From assembly GCF_965638725.1 (NCBI RefSeq), contig NC_134950.1:12648101-12712100 (forward strand): a DNA stretch of 64,000 bases, in the 5' to 3' direction. This DNA is from Aptenodytes patagonicus. Taxonomy: Eukaryota > Chordata > Aves > Sphenisciformes > Spheniscidae. Made by a program: the position numbers and the translations under genes. The notes beneath the pieces were generated by a model, which was not told where the DNA came from, made no database searches, and was given only the letters and a program-made list of their open reading frames with translations. This document shows positions 12,101 to 24,600 of this stretch, piece after piece; position 1 is the stretch's first letter, and each line of letters begins with the position of its first letter.

Positions 12101-15100
12101 GTGTCACAGGCTATACACACTACAGAACAGCTTACAAATCACTGCAAGTTTAGCACTGACGTCACGTGGAACATTTTATTCCTGACGAGTGACTTAATTC
12201 TTCCTGTTGTTTCTAAATCTCTCTCTGCTCAGGACCGGGGACCCCACCATCCTGTAGCTTTTGAAGAAGCATACTTACGAAGTGAAGAAACAACAAAACA
12301 ATGTCTTGCCAAGCCAAATAATTCAATCAGAACCTGTGTCTGAATTTAGCAGCTTCTTGGAAGTAAAGGCCCAGATAACTCACAGAAATTTAGAGCTATC
12401 AATGTATGCAATGCTACCCTTCAAACAGGTGGTGTAAGCAGCAGACTCATGGTTAGGGCGACAGCCCATGTGCACTGTGATGGAAAACAGAATAACGGAG
12501 GTCCCCCCACCCCTATATGGGATTTTATGCAATAACTGTGATGACAGAAAGTTTTGAGCTTGCCAAAGGCTTTAGACAAAACCCCCACATAAACATTATT
12601 AATAATAGGAAAGACATAAGCAGAGATTCAAGGTTAGATTTTGCACACACGCAACAAGCACAGTGTAAAGCAACCAAGAGGGACATGTAGGGTAGTCGCA
12701 GGTAAAAAGCTGAGACTGCAGTGCAAAAAACCCACAGGAAACAAAACATCAAGAAGAAAATGCACATTGCATAAAACGTGATAGCTTTTCTGTCTGTAGA
12801 AGGAAAGCGAGCAAAAGCTACAGCCCAGGAAAAACAAGTTCAAGTCCTATTGACAATAAAAACATAAGAGAACTAAACCCTTATTCATTTACATACAAAA
12901 TGGCAAATAGGTTGAAACAAGACAAACACAGAAACCACTGTTCTCAAGTGATATTATCATTGATTCATACAATGCAGAAGTGATTCAGAAGACACAACAG
13001 AACAACCTAGGAAAGCCTTGCAACAGATCTCTTAACAGTTTCTCACGGTGTCTTTTTTTCAGCTGGGATGTTTCCTACAGATACGTTACATTTAGAAATA
13101 AAGGATTCAGCCAGGTCATCAGCATTTCTCTCTTTCACATGGGGAAAAACACCCACACATAATAGGACAGATAAGTCAATAGAAGAGCAGTCACCTCTGA
13201 GGTTAGGACATCAGGTTAGCTGCCCAGTAACCACCAAAAAACCTTCCAGTATTGACCTACATAACAAAGGCACAAAGGAAAACTCACTACTGCTAGACAG
13301 CCACAGCTGAAGCAGTGTTGTGGGTTACTCAGCAGCAAAACTCACAGCCAGAGCTTGTGGCCACAGAAGCCATTCAGTGCTGCTGGACAAGGAAAGCAGG
13401 AAATTCCCCCATACCAGACACCAGCAGGTAAGACAGAACCTGGAAGCACATCAACAACTTACAGGTTGCTGCGGCCACACGCCTCCTTGCTACCGTTCTC
13501 AGCAGCATCACCCTTCTGCTCTGTAGCATTTGATCACCCCCATCTCCATCCACCCTCTCCTCCAAGGTCTCAGTCCTCGGCACTTTGCTGCTGCCCTAGA
13601 CTCTAGCCAGAGTCTCCTTGTTGCTATCAAGTTTTCTTGTCACTGGCTCAAAGTAGCTGGTACCACACAAACACCACATTCATAAAGCCGGTCTAATGCT
13701 GGTAGTTCGGTAGCAATGAACTATATAGTTTTACAAAGATGTGTTGTGCTGTGTTACTGGCTGTATGTTCTGCTATACTAGCGTTCTCCAAACCCCCAGT
13801 TTGAATTTTGTCTAGCATTCGACCCTGCCCTACTTAAACAAGTATATAAAATCATTTAATGTATTTCATAACCAGGAGCATAGAATAACGGAGATGTCTG
13901 TAGTCCAACCTCCTGCTAAGAACAATGAGATCAGATAGAGTTGGTCAGGGCTTTATCCAGTCTGTTTTTGAAAACCTCCACGGATAGAGGCTGCACACCT
14001 CCTCTGGGCAGGCTGCTCCAGTACTTGACTGTCTTAACTGCAAAAAAAGCTTTTCCTTCTATCCTTTGCAGGCGAAAAAACCCCAACAAATAAGCAATTG
14101 TAAGAAAATATACTGCTGTGGTACAGAAAGATATTAGGAGAAAACATGGGTCACCTGTGCACCTATTTTGAGGTTCTATCACAGTTCTGCTTGGACTTGG
14201 AACAATAGTTTTCTTTGAGTGGTTGGGAGGGTGGAGGGGAAAGCAAAGGAGGGAGCGGGGGAGCCTAGAGATACAGGACATAGATCCATAATGTGAAGAG
14301 ACAATGATTAAACAAATTAGGTCTCCATTGATTTGCAGGAATCCAACATCAGTATTCATTAAAGCTGTCAAACTAATGCCTCCATCATCCTATTCCCATA
14401 GTGATACTTTTGATTCACTTTTGTGAAACTGCGCAGAATCACCTAACAAAAGAATCAACGATACAAGGAGCTACCTGCAACCCTAAAGCATGCGTTACTG
14501 AAGACAGTGATGGAACCCTGAGCTGCATACTTTACTGCAGCCCCAGAATTACTTTGTCTCTGAGCCCAGCTCAATTCCTAAAGCCTGCCCAGTCCCAGCT
14601 CACCAGAAGGCCCATTTCCAAAAGGCATCTTGTACCGAGTAGTTCCTAAGCAAGTGATCTTGATTACCAAACTCACCCACAGTCTTCTTCAAGAAGCATT
14701 AAGAAGCTTGGCTTTGTTCCAGGGGATGGAGGGGGCGGGGGGGAGCATTAACATTAGCTTTAAGTGCTGAACAATAAAACCGGATACATTTCATCCGTAA
14801 TCCAAAAGGAGCCTTGAGCTCTATCATGATGACAAAGCTAAAGGCATGCATTTAGAGTATTCACGTGGAACAAAAGGACTTGGGGTCAAGGGGAAGCAAA
14901 AGAAAAAAAAAAAGAAAAAAGGTAGTTACATATACATTCTCAAGAAAATCTGAGATAGTCTAAAGAAAGGTTTAAACCCAAGGAGGAGGTTATTAGGTTT
15001 CTTTCACCATCTAGGTCTCTATTTCTTCTTTATATTGTAACCAAACAGTCAAACTCTCTGCAGTTATACTGCTAAGATGAATCCTGGGCCTGGATTACTT

Positions 15101-15967
15101 TAAAGAAACAAATGACAATTTTGGTCTCATTTCTTCCAAGTTCCCTGTCAAAAATGTCTCTAGTCAAAGAAAACAGATAAGACACCACATGCACAAGTGC
15201 CTTCAAACATCCTATATCAAACACTACAGGTTTAGATTGTGGCTGAAAGAGGAGACAGAGTATACATCATCCTCTTCTACTTTCCCTTCTTCTTAGATGT
15301 TAAGCACATGCTATGGAGAAGACTACAATAAGATAAGGGGTTTCCATTGATAAAATGGCATTTCTGCAGAATTGCATGCATACAGGAAAAAGATACTTTG
15401 ACAACATTGGGTAGTCATGAGCACTACAGTGAGAGAGTGACATTTTAGTGCTGTGCCCAAGAGAACTACTGCATGTGAAGGATTCTACACATGGTTTGAC
15501 CTACACCACAGTTTATTTGTAAACATTTGTTACATGTGCCAATAATTTAATCGAACACAGACTTTGTACAAGTCAATGTATAATATTAACAATGTCACAC
15601 TAGAAGAGTGCAACTGTATTCAGTTACAGTCATACTTTAAAACCTTCAAAATACAAACCATTTGGAACACTGAACAAGAAAGAAAAATTTGAGAACAATG
15701 ATGGAAGAGAAAAAAAAAAAAAGAACTGTGAAATCATAAGTCATGATCAAAAAACCTGAAAACAAACATAGCACACTTTCTAGTTGGCTCCCGAACATGT
15801 TCAGGTATATCCACCTAGACTGAATACTACTTGGGTTGTGCCAGAGCACAAAGCCAACCTCTCTTCTGCAGGTGAAAAATCTTGCTGAAGACAGAAACTT
15901 AAAACAGCTTTACAATGTGTAATGCATGTGATTTTCCCCACTGTCAATAAAACTACCTGAAGAAAAG
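12101..15967. other. Intergenic, downstream of FAM91A1
   Basis: Holds the old CR1 fragment listed separately. Otherwise A+T-rich, with a G-rich patch around 14720-14745 and A-rich runs near 14910 and 15710. No gene seen. Confidence 0.6.
13880..14078 (-). mobile_element. Old CR1 fragment
   Basis: Minus-strand remnant of the CR1 3' region: GTCCAACCTCCTGCT, GAAAACCTCCACGGATAGAGG, GGGCAGGCTGCTCCAGTACTT. Its translation ends KTVKYWSSLPRGGVQPLSVE, matching the CR1 C terminus with heavy decay. Confidence 0.75.
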
Positions 15968-18476
15968 AAATTGATTTAGTTTGTCTTTATTTGCAATACA
16001 ATATAAAATAGATTCTTTTGGTATGAAGATCTTTGAGATCTTATTTTTTTACACCATATTTAAAACAAAAGTCACATACTTTGAGTAAAGCCTCTGGAGC
16101 ATCCCAAGCACTGGGGCTGTAGTTGAGTTTCAGGTATTTTATGGACTTCTTTGGTTGCAACCTATTCAGTAAACTTCAGATATGCAGACTTGAACATTTA
16201 AGCTTCCTAAACTAGTGTTGAAGCACCTAAATTAGAGTGGCTTGAGTTCTAAAAAACTGCAACATATCCGGAATTCTCAACATTAACTGTAAGATTTATG
16301 GGTATTAAACAACCCTGAAGAGCTGACTACTTTTATTTAGAAACTTTACTGTAGACAACCTATTAACAAAGGGTATCCTTCACTTAGTAACACTGAAGAA
16401 TACGCAGTGAGAACAAGAAATTTTCATCCATTTTCAAACTTCCATACAACTTGCACTATCATCACTTTACATACTAGTATAGACAGTGCATGGCAAAATT
16501 CGATACAATACGTCAAACTAGCTCATCTACTACAGCTCACTGTAGCACTTAAAGTAACATCTATAGTGCTGAAAGTGTAAGCCATCACCTACTGCTTAGT
16601 TCCTCTACAGTGCTGGATATTGGCTTAATCTCCACATAATTCTCACAGCAAATGTTTCCCCTGCCATTTCTAGCAGATTGACACCCAATTCCTCTTTAAT
16701 TTCTTTTGAGGGAAATAAGGCAACTTAAAAAACCCACTATGGAGAGTATGCACGTCCAGTACAAAAGTCACTGTAGTGTAAACGATCAACTTTATATAGA
16801 TAATCTAGCTCTGCAATATATGCAGAATACTAAGCTCAGCTGCTGTTGGTAAAATACAAGAACAAAACAGATGTAAGAAAGCAGCACTGAGCAAACTGAA
16901 GTACTACAGACTTCCAGTTTCTTAGAGCACAAGTCCTACACTTACACTTTAGGAATGTATATAAAGCAAAGAAAAAAGAACGCAATTTTCACAGTTGTAA
17001 CTGAAGTCACTGCATTATCCTATCGTGGTATGTTTATCCTTTTCAAACTTCTGTCATGTTTTTTCTTACAACCATACAGAACAGGATACAAACCCAAATG
17101 TTGCCATTTTTTTCCTTGCTGTTGTCCAGCATCATCAATGCCACAGATTCTTGGTCCATTATATACTGTAGGCTAGTAATGACAGGATGGTTAAGTCTCA
17201 TTTTTAATTATGACTATTTAAAACAAGGCAGTTCCAGTAAAGAAGAGAGTTGGCAGAGTACTTTAGACAGCTGCGTTGAGTCCTAACTTTTTACACCTCT
17301 TGTTCTCCTCGTGTGCTAAATGGGACACACTTTTTTAAGCTGGCAAAAAGTTGTTAATGCCCAATATAGACAAAGTGAAATCATGCTACATAAAATCATC
17401 CCCTACAAATAGAGCCAGATCATGATTTAGATGAAACAGCTCACTGTTAATGTTTGTCATAATCAAGAGCTAATGGTTCAAGGAAAACAGATTCAGAGAA
17501 CTCTCTGCCTACACAACCTCTGCTGTTATCTTCGTTTGCTAATGACTGTCATGTGAAAAATCAAGAGCTCTGTTCTTTCAAAAACATTAACCAACAGCAC
17601 AGATCTAGTTATCTACCTTAAACTCAATTTATGACATCAGGAGTTTTCCTACAGCAATCATCACCAGCTTCAAACAACGAGGGACTAACTCCCAGTGTGA
17701 TCAAGCCTCAGACACTCCTGGTTTCATACAAAGAGCAAGATGAATCCATTATCATGAAGAACCCCATGAACAGAGCCAACCGCTTCAGCCCTTCTATAAC
17801 TCCACACCTCCATCGAATTCTGCCAGAGATGAAAATGTACCACTCACCTTCAAAGTGGCCTTAAGTCATCAGCAGGCCTTTGAGTTTGCACTAACTCAGC
17901 CTCCTGTAAGCATCAAGTCTTTTCCCATTGTACTGATTTCTCAAGGCCCCGGTGTTAAGCTGACCTACAGAATTCAACAATTCTTAATGCCCCATATCAC
18001 CATGATACTTTAACAGAAGGTATCACTGAGCTTTCAGAGGAAGTGTTAAATCTCTTACCTTTATACAGAAAGATTTTTCAGTAATACAGTACAAAACTAA
18101 ACAGAATTTATGTCTGAGTAACGAACATAGAAAACTACTATTGCAATCTTGTGGTGACAGCATAGAAATTTAACAATCATCAGAAAGCCTAGAAAGGGCA
18201 TGTTTAGTTATAAAAGAAAGATTGTCTCAAGATAAAAATAGTGCTGACAGCTAAAAAGCTCTCTGTTGCAGCAAGATATGCAGTAATGAGTAACAAGTTC
18301 TAGACGGTTTAAGCATTTCCCCAATACTGCAACACAACACATTTTTGTAACACTACTTTTACATGGGTTATGCTGCAGCAGCGGTACACTTCTTAGTGGT
18401 TGGCACTAGGAATTAACCATAATAGAAGAAAGGCATTTAGTGATCAATGCATGAGAATCCCTATTTGACCTGCTCC
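15968..18476 (-). other. FAM91A1: FAM91A1 3' UTR (approximate extent)
   Basis: A+T-rich sequence after the stop codon with no other gene. The length to the candidate polyadenylation signal near 15.99 kb is about 2.5 kb, close to the human 3' UTR length as I recall it. The exact 3' end is inferred. Confidence 0.5.
15986..15991 (-). terminator. Candidate poly(A) signal AATAAA for FAM91A1
   Basis: TTTATT on the plus strand reads AATAAA on the gene strand, followed downstream by T-rich sequence. Alternatives in the same orientation are at 16332-16337 and 15512-15517. Which are used cannot be decided from sequence alone. Confidence 0.45.
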
Positions 18477-18653
18477 TTAGGTGTGGTTGAAAAAAACCGA
18501 GGACGGGGACCATCCGTTCCATTCAGATAATACACCTTCTTTGAACATGAGATTCTTGGCAGGAAGTGGAACACCCATATCTGCAGAAATAGGCTGCAAA
18601 AGTGAACTTGAAGAACCAGCATCATGGAGCTGATCCAGTGCTGAAATACCTTC
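18477..18653 (-). CDS. FAM91A1: FAM91A1 last coding exon 24 (residues 780-837, stop)
   Basis: Encodes [20 protein letters not shown] then EWNGWSPSS, followed by six residues (VFFNHT) and TAA at 18479-18477. The final residues do not match the mammalian ending I recall (LLIANLHLQ). The acceptor TTTTAG is clear. Either the bird tail has diverged or the reading frame shifted just after SPSS. Confidence 0.93.
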   Translation of the reverse strand, partial: EGISALDQLHDAGSSSSLLQPISADMGVPLPAKNLMFKEGVLSEWNGWSPSSVFFNHT

Positions 18654-21600
18654 CTAAAAGCAAAAGGAAGAAAAAATACTGTCTTAAAAACAAGACAAAC
18701 AATGAAGGATTTAACAGGTAGAATATGACAGTCTAATCTAATCTGCAAATACACTTAGTGTTTCTGAAGTGTGTTACTTTAATCCAATAAATACCAGATC
18801 ATTATGGAAGTAAAAAACAGAATAAACAAAGGGAAGCATGAAATAAGCATACAGTTGCCTCAGCTGCACCTGTGCATGCATTACTTGGCTTCCAAGAAAA
18901 CCTCAGGGAAGCCTGAGGCTTAAAATTGAAGGAAAGACCTAGCAAAATTAATGTAATGCTATAAAATCTTCAGGACAGCTATCGTAATGCTATTTATCCC
19001 ATACAGTGCTAAGAGCCATACATATATTTGGAGGCACTGACTTGACCATATTTTGAGTAGTTTTATTTCCCAGAAGTTTGGTTTTCTCAGCTTAAAAATC
19101 ACTTCAGCACCTTCTTTTTTTCCTCTCTACACAGATCATCATCAAGAACAGTGTATCTCAGAGATAACATCTAAGAGATTAGGACAGGAATCACTTGAAA
19201 CTGTTTGACAGATGGTTTCAAGGCTTCAAACCTACTGGGAATCTCCAGCGTTCTCATGAGAAAGCAGTTTCAGGGTCACACCATCCGTAACACTACCTGG
19301 TTAAGTAACCTGCAAGTTCCTTACCTTACTGAAAAGATAGAATTTTAGAGAAAAGTACCATAAGATATAAGCAGCTAAGCAGATTCCATGTTACATGTGG
19401 ACATGCCTTGCTGGCATACACTTCCATGCAAACTTACAGCAGGCTGCGGACCTGGCATTCCTCCTTGCTTGCTACACAAGACCCTATTCTCTACCTATGC
19501 TCTTAAAAAATCCTCCCAGAGTACACAGTTTTACATATTTATACTCATTCAACACCAAGTTCTAGAGGATCTTCAGACAAGTGCAAGAAGTATACTGGTA
19601 TGAAATGCATGTTAATGTATTTTATTTTTTTCTAAGGGAACACAGTTGACTTGAGATGCAGATAAAAATCTCAAAAGATTAGCATGTCCATGGTTTGTAG
19701 TAAACCTCCCTAACATATCTAAGAAGCAACCAAGTAACCAGCAGAGTAGACTGTGTTATAACAGGAGGAGTGAAGAACAATTTTGCTGTGCAAGTCCCAT
19801 AAAAACCAATGAAACTAATTACACACAAGATGCAACCACAGAAGTTGAGACAAGTATTAAATAAGGCTAGAAAAGGGAGATGGAAGTACTCACTTTTTGA
19901 TACCAGTAGAATTTGAGGTTGATAGTGCTCTTAATACAGTTACCATTTAAAGAAAAAGCAAATAAAACAAACGCTGTGTGTGTCCATACACCCGAGAATG
20001 GCAAGTAGGAGGGCAAAAAGGGATGACAGACCATAAAGAATGATTTACATCTGGATTATTGCTCCTTACCTGGAATGAATGAACAAAATTAAGGACCTGA
20101 AGAGACAGCTTTCTACTGGAATGTAAGAGTTTTTGAAGGCTGTCAAAAACAAAAGAGAAAAGCTATGTCCAAGGTGCACAAAGCTTTACTAGTAAAGTAA
20201 CACCTTAGTAACTTGCTCATAATTAACTCTAGTAGCACCTAACATCGTGACAAAGTTAAAAGCTTTCACACAGAAAGCCTGGTAATATTGTCATCACTGA
20301 AGAGGTGCTCAACTCATCTCATCTGCTCTTGAGTCTAGTCAGCTAAATGCTATTTTCCCCTATCATTTACACCATATAAGTGAAACTACTGCAATTGAAA
20401 AATGCTATTTTACATAAGATATTAATATATTAGACTTTATCATGTCTCATTCTTATCTAGGACAGTCTGGTAACATGACTTTTAAGAAGCAGATTAGTGA
20501 CACACTGTTAAAAAGCAGGTCAACTACTATAATAAAATCCTTAAGCCGTGTTTTCCAGCAGCCTTATTTTTGGCCTCCAGAACCAGGCTCTAGGAAAAAA
20601 AACTAAAAAAAAACCGAAACAAAAACACAAACCCCAAAATCCCATTGTTGAAAGAGTAATCTTTCATAAAGAAAAGCTACAGTAAAAAGCAGAAGATAAA
20701 CTGATCATAAGCCATGACTAAACTTAGCAAATAAGATACCAATAGTAAAGAAAATTTCCACAAGAGCTAAATGCATTTTACACCAAAGCATTACCAGTAA
20801 GCTTCCCCTCTGCCCCCAGAACAGGGCCAGGGGGGTTAGGAGGAGGATAGAAAGCCTGTGCTAGGCTAGGAAGGGGAAACGAATAGGAAGGCACCTAAAT
20901 TCACTTTTTTTTTTCCCTCTGATCTGTTCATCAACAGTTTACTACAAAGAATTAATTTTCACCTTGCAGAAACTACAAAAACAGCCTAATGTTTATCTTA
21001 CCACAACTAGGGACTACTAAGATTGTACATCATAGCTGGTATCTATGAGCAAAAAAGCATCCACCTTACACACTAGAATTAGGTACTCTATGAAACTTAG
21101 CTCAGTTCTGCTCCTATAGTCATTGAGTTGTAGGTATCATTTTTTGCAGAAGCTCTGGGCATAACACATACAACCTGTTAAACCTGTAGCTGTTAAGTTA
21201 CAGCTCACCTTTCTTTTCTGCATAATCCATGACTGGCAATTTTTCTGCAGACTTTCTGATTCAACTCAGAGCTGAAGAGTGGAATGCCAAAGCATAATTC
21301 CAGGGGAACCCATTCCAGTTCTGTTGTGGGTACTGCAGAAAGAAAACCAAGAGACAACCAAATTTTAAGAAGAGACAAAGCAAGAATATTCAACCCAGAA
21401 CCAGTTCTCTCAAACCAGGCTCCATTGGACAGTTCATACTTTTTAAACACAGTTCATTTACTGAACTGCTCAAAGATTTAAGGGAGTGTGAATTTTAAGG
21501 AGGAAGAACACTTCGCGTTGCACTTACCGTCCCAGACAATAATCAAACAGTATGTGTTCAGATCCTTAAAAACAAGATATCTCAGATTGTAAGTGTTTAG

Positions 21601-24600
21601 TACAAGCCATTTGTCATGTTTTTACCTTCAAGGCTTTGCTTGACTGCAGAATCCATTGAGGTTTCTTCTATTACCATCTCAAATGATTCTGTGCTCCCAT
21701 TTACATCAGATCCTGATGCTAGTTCAGCCTCTCCTAAAGGTAAAGTAATTCTTACATAAACATTTAAATAAATATAAGTTTAGATACCACCTGATGTAAG
21801 GAACACAACACAAGTTTTGCTCAAAGACCATACAGCTATAAAACTGGAGGAATGAATACGGAGAAGCACAGGGCCTGACTCAGTTTAGGACTAGAGAGCC
21901 ACTTAGGGATCCTCACACTTAAAGATTAAGTTCTGGCATATAAAAATGGCACAATTTACTTTTAATGTTGTGAAAATATTTTTTTCTTCTATTGACTGTT
22001 CTAGTCCAGTGATTTTCAGCCTGCATTTGCTATTTTTGAGCTAGTCACAAAAAAAGAGTTAGAAGCCTACTGCCAATAGATTTACACTAAAGAAGGGTTC
22101 CTATCTGTGTTGGACAGTATTTTGTAGAGTTCCAAATCAAAGAATTGTAATCCTTTGTTCAACTTTGCTGAAGTGATTGTATACAAAATTAAGGGAACAC
22201 AGCCAAAAAAGACAATTATTGGTAACTAACCTCTTCCATCAGAAGCATCGCTCAGCTTTCTATTAGCATGCCGACTTGTAGGATTCAACATAGTGACATA
22301 GCCACAAAAATGCTGCAAGTCTATTTTGTTTCTCAGTATTTTTAAAGCCGTATGAATGCCCATGTTCACACGAGAGAAGTCTAGTAGAAAACAACACATA
22401 TTCCAGCTTATGTTACTAGAAGCCTCCTCCATAATAATACAGTTCATCTCTAAGCCAGGCTAAGTTTTTTATCTGGATTTTCCTCTCTTGCAATGCTCCA
22501 GGTTAATGATCACATTGGTAGATCTGGGATAACACGTAAGTGATCACAGCCTTCCCACACCAAGCACTAACTGGTATTTTATAGGACAGCAAGAGAGCTG
22601 AGGAGGAAGAAACACACAAACAGAAGATTGTGTGTTTCTTCCTCCTCGGAAGGAATCTCTCTCTCATACACAGACACATACAGACAGCAGGAACGGTAAG
22701 GTTCAGCTAGGAATCAGATGTCCAGCTCTTTCAGTGCCAGTCTTTTATGGCAAATTCAATACAAGATACGCGTTCCACATATCTGAAATTCTGAAGAATT
22801 AGAATACAGTATTAGAGGGTAACAAGGAGTTTCAACACTGAGTTGTTCATGCTCAAACAGAGATTTTGCTTTCAAGATTTTTCACCTAGCATCAAGTCAG
22901 AAGAAAACAGACATCCCAGAGAGAGCAAATATAAAAGTAGCTAATTTTGAACCTAGTAAAAACTAGATTAGGAAGTGAGCTTTACTTCTAGTTGACCCAG
23001 ATTTTTCTAAGTAGCAGCTTAAATAATTTTAGATTTCGTATCTGTAAATTCACTTTTATGACAGCTCTCAGCTGGGAAGGCTATGGCCTCAACTATCCAA
23101 AGCTTATGTCCTACAGATCAAGGAGTATTTCAGAACATGTTAATTCCTGCCTTTCAAAATCAGTTGAGCCAGGCAGACTTTGAAGGAATAGGAGATTTTG
23201 CTAGCAAAGCTCTTCCTAGGGAAAAAAACTCCATAATAGTTCCTAGTGCTACTAAGATATGCTTGTTCAGTTTTGGTCTCACCTCACAGTTAGGAGATGC
23301 TGAATAGAATATACGGATCATTTATTTATGCAGTTAATAAATATGCTAGTTAATAAGGAAGTATGCACAAAGAAAGATTCAGAGGTGTTTGTGGAAGTTA
23401 CTTCTTTACATCTGTGCTAGGAGAGAAGAGAGGCCAGAAAACACGTTCTAATTAGGACACAGAAGATAGAAAGGAGAAGACCATATCTCTAAGCTCAGAA
23501 CAGACTTGTCAAACATTTAAATATTCTTTCAATTTTCTCATCTAAGTTGACTCATAAGTCCAAGAAAATTTTGGATTATTGCAACCTTACTGCACAAGGT
23601 AACGTGCAAGAAGTTAAATATGGTGGTGTAGAAATTACATTAAAGACAGTCAGTTACCTCCCTGCTGCTCAGCTTCATCAAATGGGAAAGGTATGTGCAT
23701 TGTTTCTCCCATTCCATGCATGCCATGCCCCTGAACATCAAGAAATTAAATTAGGAACAGAAAAATATACTCATCAGCTTAGCTTAGTCCTATTTGGGCT
23801 CCCTTTTAAGGAGTACCAGTCAAGTTGATGAAACAAATAATCAGATTGAGATATTTATACATTAAAGCTCTTGCTTAGCTGAAATAAGTAATTAATAAGA
23901 TACCCCACCCTTCCCCCTAAAAAGCATTTGAATAAACACAATTAAGTTAAACTTCAGTGAAGAGGAGCAATTTTTCTCTCCAATTACTGGTTATAAACGG
24001 ATTTCCTAATTGCTGAGCACTTCTGGAGCAAAATGGAGTTTCCACCCCTAAGTACAAAACATTTTTGAGCAGTCAAGGCTGTCACAAGTGGGCCTCTGAG
24101 AACGTGTAATTTTATGATTTTTACAATATTAAACATCTATTTATTTGAATGATTAATCTGAGAGTTCAGCTGAACTGAAGAAACAGAAGAGGAAGACATT
24201 TTACTTTTCCCAAATAGACAAACCCACTCTATTTCTGCTGTTTGTGATAAAGAGCATGTTTTGCTCAGTTTAGTGTAAGAGCTAAATACCAAGCACTCTG
24301 AAAAAGTGCATTTCTTGAATATCACTACATACTTACAGTTACCTTATACCACTGCTGTCTAAAAAGCTTGTAGGCTCTTCACTTTCATTCCAGTTTCTTA
24401 CATCCCCACTCTCATCGATCCACATCTCATTTTTAGCTAGCAAAACTGTATTATGTCTGCCCATAATACAATAATGCATAAATAATATGCATACAGTTCA
24501 AAACCCATGTCTTAACCACCACTGAATCATAGCAGCACTGGCTACAGAAGTTAAACATATTTTTCAGCTCTTGGCAAAAGTGTAGCTCTCCTACATTGTT

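Noticed and set aside
15946-15951. AATAAA on the plus strand facing the end of FAM91A1
   Set aside because: No plus-strand gene leads into it. It is a common hexamer in A+T-rich DNA.
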